Origin: Clavelina lepadiformis
Lineage: Eukaryota; Chordata; Ascidiacea; Aplousobranchia; Clavelinidae
Reading direction: 5' to 3'
Assembly (NCBI RefSeq): GCF_947623445.1
Contig: NC_135243.1
Span: forward strand, 18,298,479 to 18,362,478
Length of the DNA stretch: 64,000 bases
This document shows positions 61,701 through 64,000 of this stretch, piece after piece; position 1 is the first letter of the stretch, and every line of letters begins with the position of its first letter. The notes below the pieces were generated by a model, which saw nothing but the letters and a program-made list of their open reading frames with translations, made no database searches and was not told the DNA's origin. Position numbers and translations under genes: made by a program.

Positions 61701-63854
61701 ATGGCCTTTTCAATTATAATTCGATTGCATAGGAAATTCAAAAACGCAAACAATTGCTATAAATTTCATTGAAGTATACAGCATGACTAAAATGCTTACA
61801 ACACCCAGTATTCCCAGGCGGTCACCCATCCAAGTACTAACCGGGCCCGAGGTTGCTTAACTTCCGAGATCGAACGAGATCGGGTCTACTCAACCTGGTA
61901 TGGCCGTAGGCGATTTCAAAAGAAAGAAAATGGCCTTTTTAATTATAATTCGATTGCATAGGAAATTCAAAATGGCAAACTAATGCTATAAATTTCATTG
62001 AAATATACAGCATGACTAAAATGCTTACAACACCCGGTATTCCCAGGCGGTCACCCATCCAAGTACTAACCGGGCCCGAGGTTGCTTAACTTCCGAGGTC
62101 GAACGAGATCGGGTCTACTCAACCTGGTATGGTCTTAGGCGGTTTCAAAAGAAAGAAAATGGCCTTTTCAATTATAATTCGATTGCATAGGAAATTCAAA
62201 AACGCAAACAGTTGCTAGAAATTTAATTTAAATATACAGCATGATTAAAATGCTTACAACACCCGGTATTCCCAGGCGGTCACCCATCCAAGTACAAACC
62301 GGGCCCGAGGTTGCTTAACTTCCGAGATCGAACGAGATCGGGTCTACTCAACCTGGTATGGTCTTAGGCGGTTTCAAAAGAAAGAAAATGGCCTTTTCAA
62401 TTATAATTCGATTGCATAGGAAATTCAAAAACGCAAACAGTTGCTAGAAATTTAATTTAAATATACAGCATGATTAAAATGCTTACAACACCCGGTATTC
62501 CCAGGCGGTCACCCATCCAAGTACAAACCGGGCCCGAGGTTGCTTAACTTCCGAGAGCGAACGAGATCCGGTCTACTCAACCTGGTATGGTCGTAGGCGG
62601 TTTCAAAAGAAAGAAAATGGCCTTTTCAATTATAATTCGATTGCATAGGAAATTCAAAAACGCAAACAGTTGCTAAAAATTTCATTCAAATATACAGCAT
62701 GACTAAAATGCTTACATTACCCGGTATTCCCAGGCGGTCACCCATCCAAGTACTAACCGGGCCCGAGGTTGCTTAACTTCCGAGATCGAACGAGATCGGG
62801 TCTACTCAATCTGGTATGGTCGTAGGCGATTTCAAAAGAAAGAAAATGGCCTTTTCAATTATAATTCGATTGCATAGGAAATTCAAAAACGCAAACAGTT
62901 GCTATAAATTTCATTGAAATATACAGCATGACTAAAATGCTTACAACACCCGGTATTCCCAGGCGGTCACCCATCCAAGTACTAACCGGGCCCGAGGTTG
63001 CTTAACTTCCGAGATCGAACGAGATCGGATCTACTCAACCTGGTATAGTCGTAGGCGATTTCAAAAGAAAGAAAATGGCCTTTTCAATTATAATTCGATT
63101 GCATAGGAAATTCAAAAACGCAAACAATTGCTATAAATTTCATTGAAGTATACAGCATGACTAAAATGCTTACAACACCCAGTATTCCCAGGCACTCAAC
63201 CATCCAAGTACTAACCGGGCCCGAGGTTGCTTAACTTCCGAGATCGAACAAAATCGGGTCTACTCAACCTGGTATGGTCGTAGGCGATTTCAAAAGAAAG
63301 AAAATGGCCTTTTCAATTATAATTCGATTGCATAGGAAATTCAAAAACGCAAACAATTGCTATAAATTTCATTGAAATATACAGCATGACTAAAATGCTT
63401 ACAACACCCGGTATTCCCAGGCGGTCACCCATCCAAGTACTAACCGGGCCCGAGGTTGCTTAACTTCCGAGAGCGAACGAGATCCGGTCTACTCAACCTG
63501 GTATGGTCTTAGGCGGTTTCAAAAGAAAGAAAATGGCCTTTTCAATTATAATTCGATTGCATAGGAAATTCAAAAACGCAAACAGTTGCTATAAATTTAA
63601 TTTAAATATACAGCATGACTAAAATGCTTACAACACCCGGTATTCCCAGGCGGTCACCCATCCAAGTACAAACCGGGCCCGAGGTTGCTTAACTTCCGAG
63701 ATCAAACGAGATCCGGTCTACTCAACCTGGTATGGTCGTAGGCGGTTTCAAAAGAAAGAAAATGGCCTTTTCAATTATAATTCGATTGCATAGGAAATTC
63801 AAAAACGCAAACAGTTGCTAGAAATTTCATTGAAGTATACAGCATGACTAAAAT

Positions 63855-63969
63855 GCTTACAACCAGTATTCCCAGGCGGTCACCCATCCAAGTACTAACC
63901 GGGCCCGAGGTTGCTTAACTTCCGAGATCGAACGAGATCGGGTCTACTCAACCTGGTATGGTCGTAGGC
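63855..63969 (-). rRNA. 5S rRNA gene copy, 115 nt, last in window
   Basis: Same 3-nt deletion, outside the main higher-order repeat. It is followed by 31 bp of its upstream spacer before the window ends. Confidence 0.85.
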
Positions 63970-64000
63970 GGTTTCAAAAGAAAGAAAATGGCCTTTTCAA

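Larger units (their letters stand above)
51494..64000 (-). repeat. Tandem 5S rDNA array, right block (about 55 units)
   Basis: Continuation of the same array beyond the LINE, same strand and unit length (mean about 228.7 bp). The spacers are mostly of one family, marked by CATTGAA, CATTCAA or AATTTAA in place of the left block's GATTGAA. Many genes here carry changes that should disturb 5S folding: C6A in helix I (plus strand CTTAGGC), C30G in helix III (GATCCGG), A42C, or a 3-nt deletion near the 3' end. The block runs past the window end, so its true limit is unknown. Confidence 0.97.

Noticed and set aside
1-64000. CRISPR array
   Set aside because: The regular repeats are 5S genes with conserved spacers, not short repeats with unique spacers; the sequence is eukaryotic.
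1-64000. Satellite DNA without gene function
   Set aside because: The conserved 118-nt part matches 5S rRNA in promoter boxes and helices, so this is rDNA even though some copies are probably defective.
1-64000. Spliced-leader or other small RNA gene linked to the 5S units
   Set aside because: The spacers are only about 111 bp, AT-rich and without a leader-like sequence or a second conserved block; I saw nothing beyond promoter and terminator motifs.

Overview
The window is almost entirely a tandem array of 5S ribosomal RNA genes, all on the minus strand, interrupted once by a full-length-looking non-LTR retrotransposon (LINE). The 5S unit is about 229 bp: a 118-nt gene and an AT-rich spacer of about 111 nt. 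From the spacing I estimate about 202 gene copies in 1-46216 and about 55 in 51494-64000, roughly 257 in all (my estimate, not an exact count). The array runs off both ends of the window.

The organism is a eukaryote and very probably an invertebrate animal. The 5S sequence has metazoan-type box A, intermediate element and box C, and the LINE is of the L1/Tx1 kind common in aquatic animals. I cannot name the species. A single repeat family this long suggests a long-read assembly.

Layout: (1) 1-46216, left array, a mosaic of several unit types arranged in higher-order repeats of 3, 8, 9, 12 and 18 units. An island at about 16.9-20.0 kb belongs to the unit family that dominates the right array. 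(2) 46217-51493, the LINE, about 5.28 kb, in the same orientation as the 5S genes. It has a 179-bp 5' UTR, ORF1 (484 aa: RNA-binding-like N-terminus, CCHC knuckle, unusual Cys-rich C-terminus), a 56-bp gap, ORF2 (1149 aa: apurinic-like endonuclease, reverse transcriptase, CCHC finger), a 137-bp 3' UTR and an A-rich tail. (3) 51494-64000, right array, with 7- and 12-unit higher-order repeats and many gene variants that break 5S helices.

The most interesting biology is the LINE-5S relationship. The element sits exactly at the 3' end of a 5S gene. The 13-bp target duplication contains the last 7 nt of the gene plus its TTTT terminator, so the interrupted gene is left complete and terminated. The 5' UTR carries a tRNA-Tyr-like fragment (partly repeated in tandem) and a 14-bp match to 5S box A. 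Eight 5S copies elsewhere carry a 2-nt change exactly at the insertion point, on the same haplotype as the LINE's downstream flank; this could be a trace of past insertion and loss. No other genes were found. The short plus-strand reading frames in the array are antisense artefacts of the 5S repeat.
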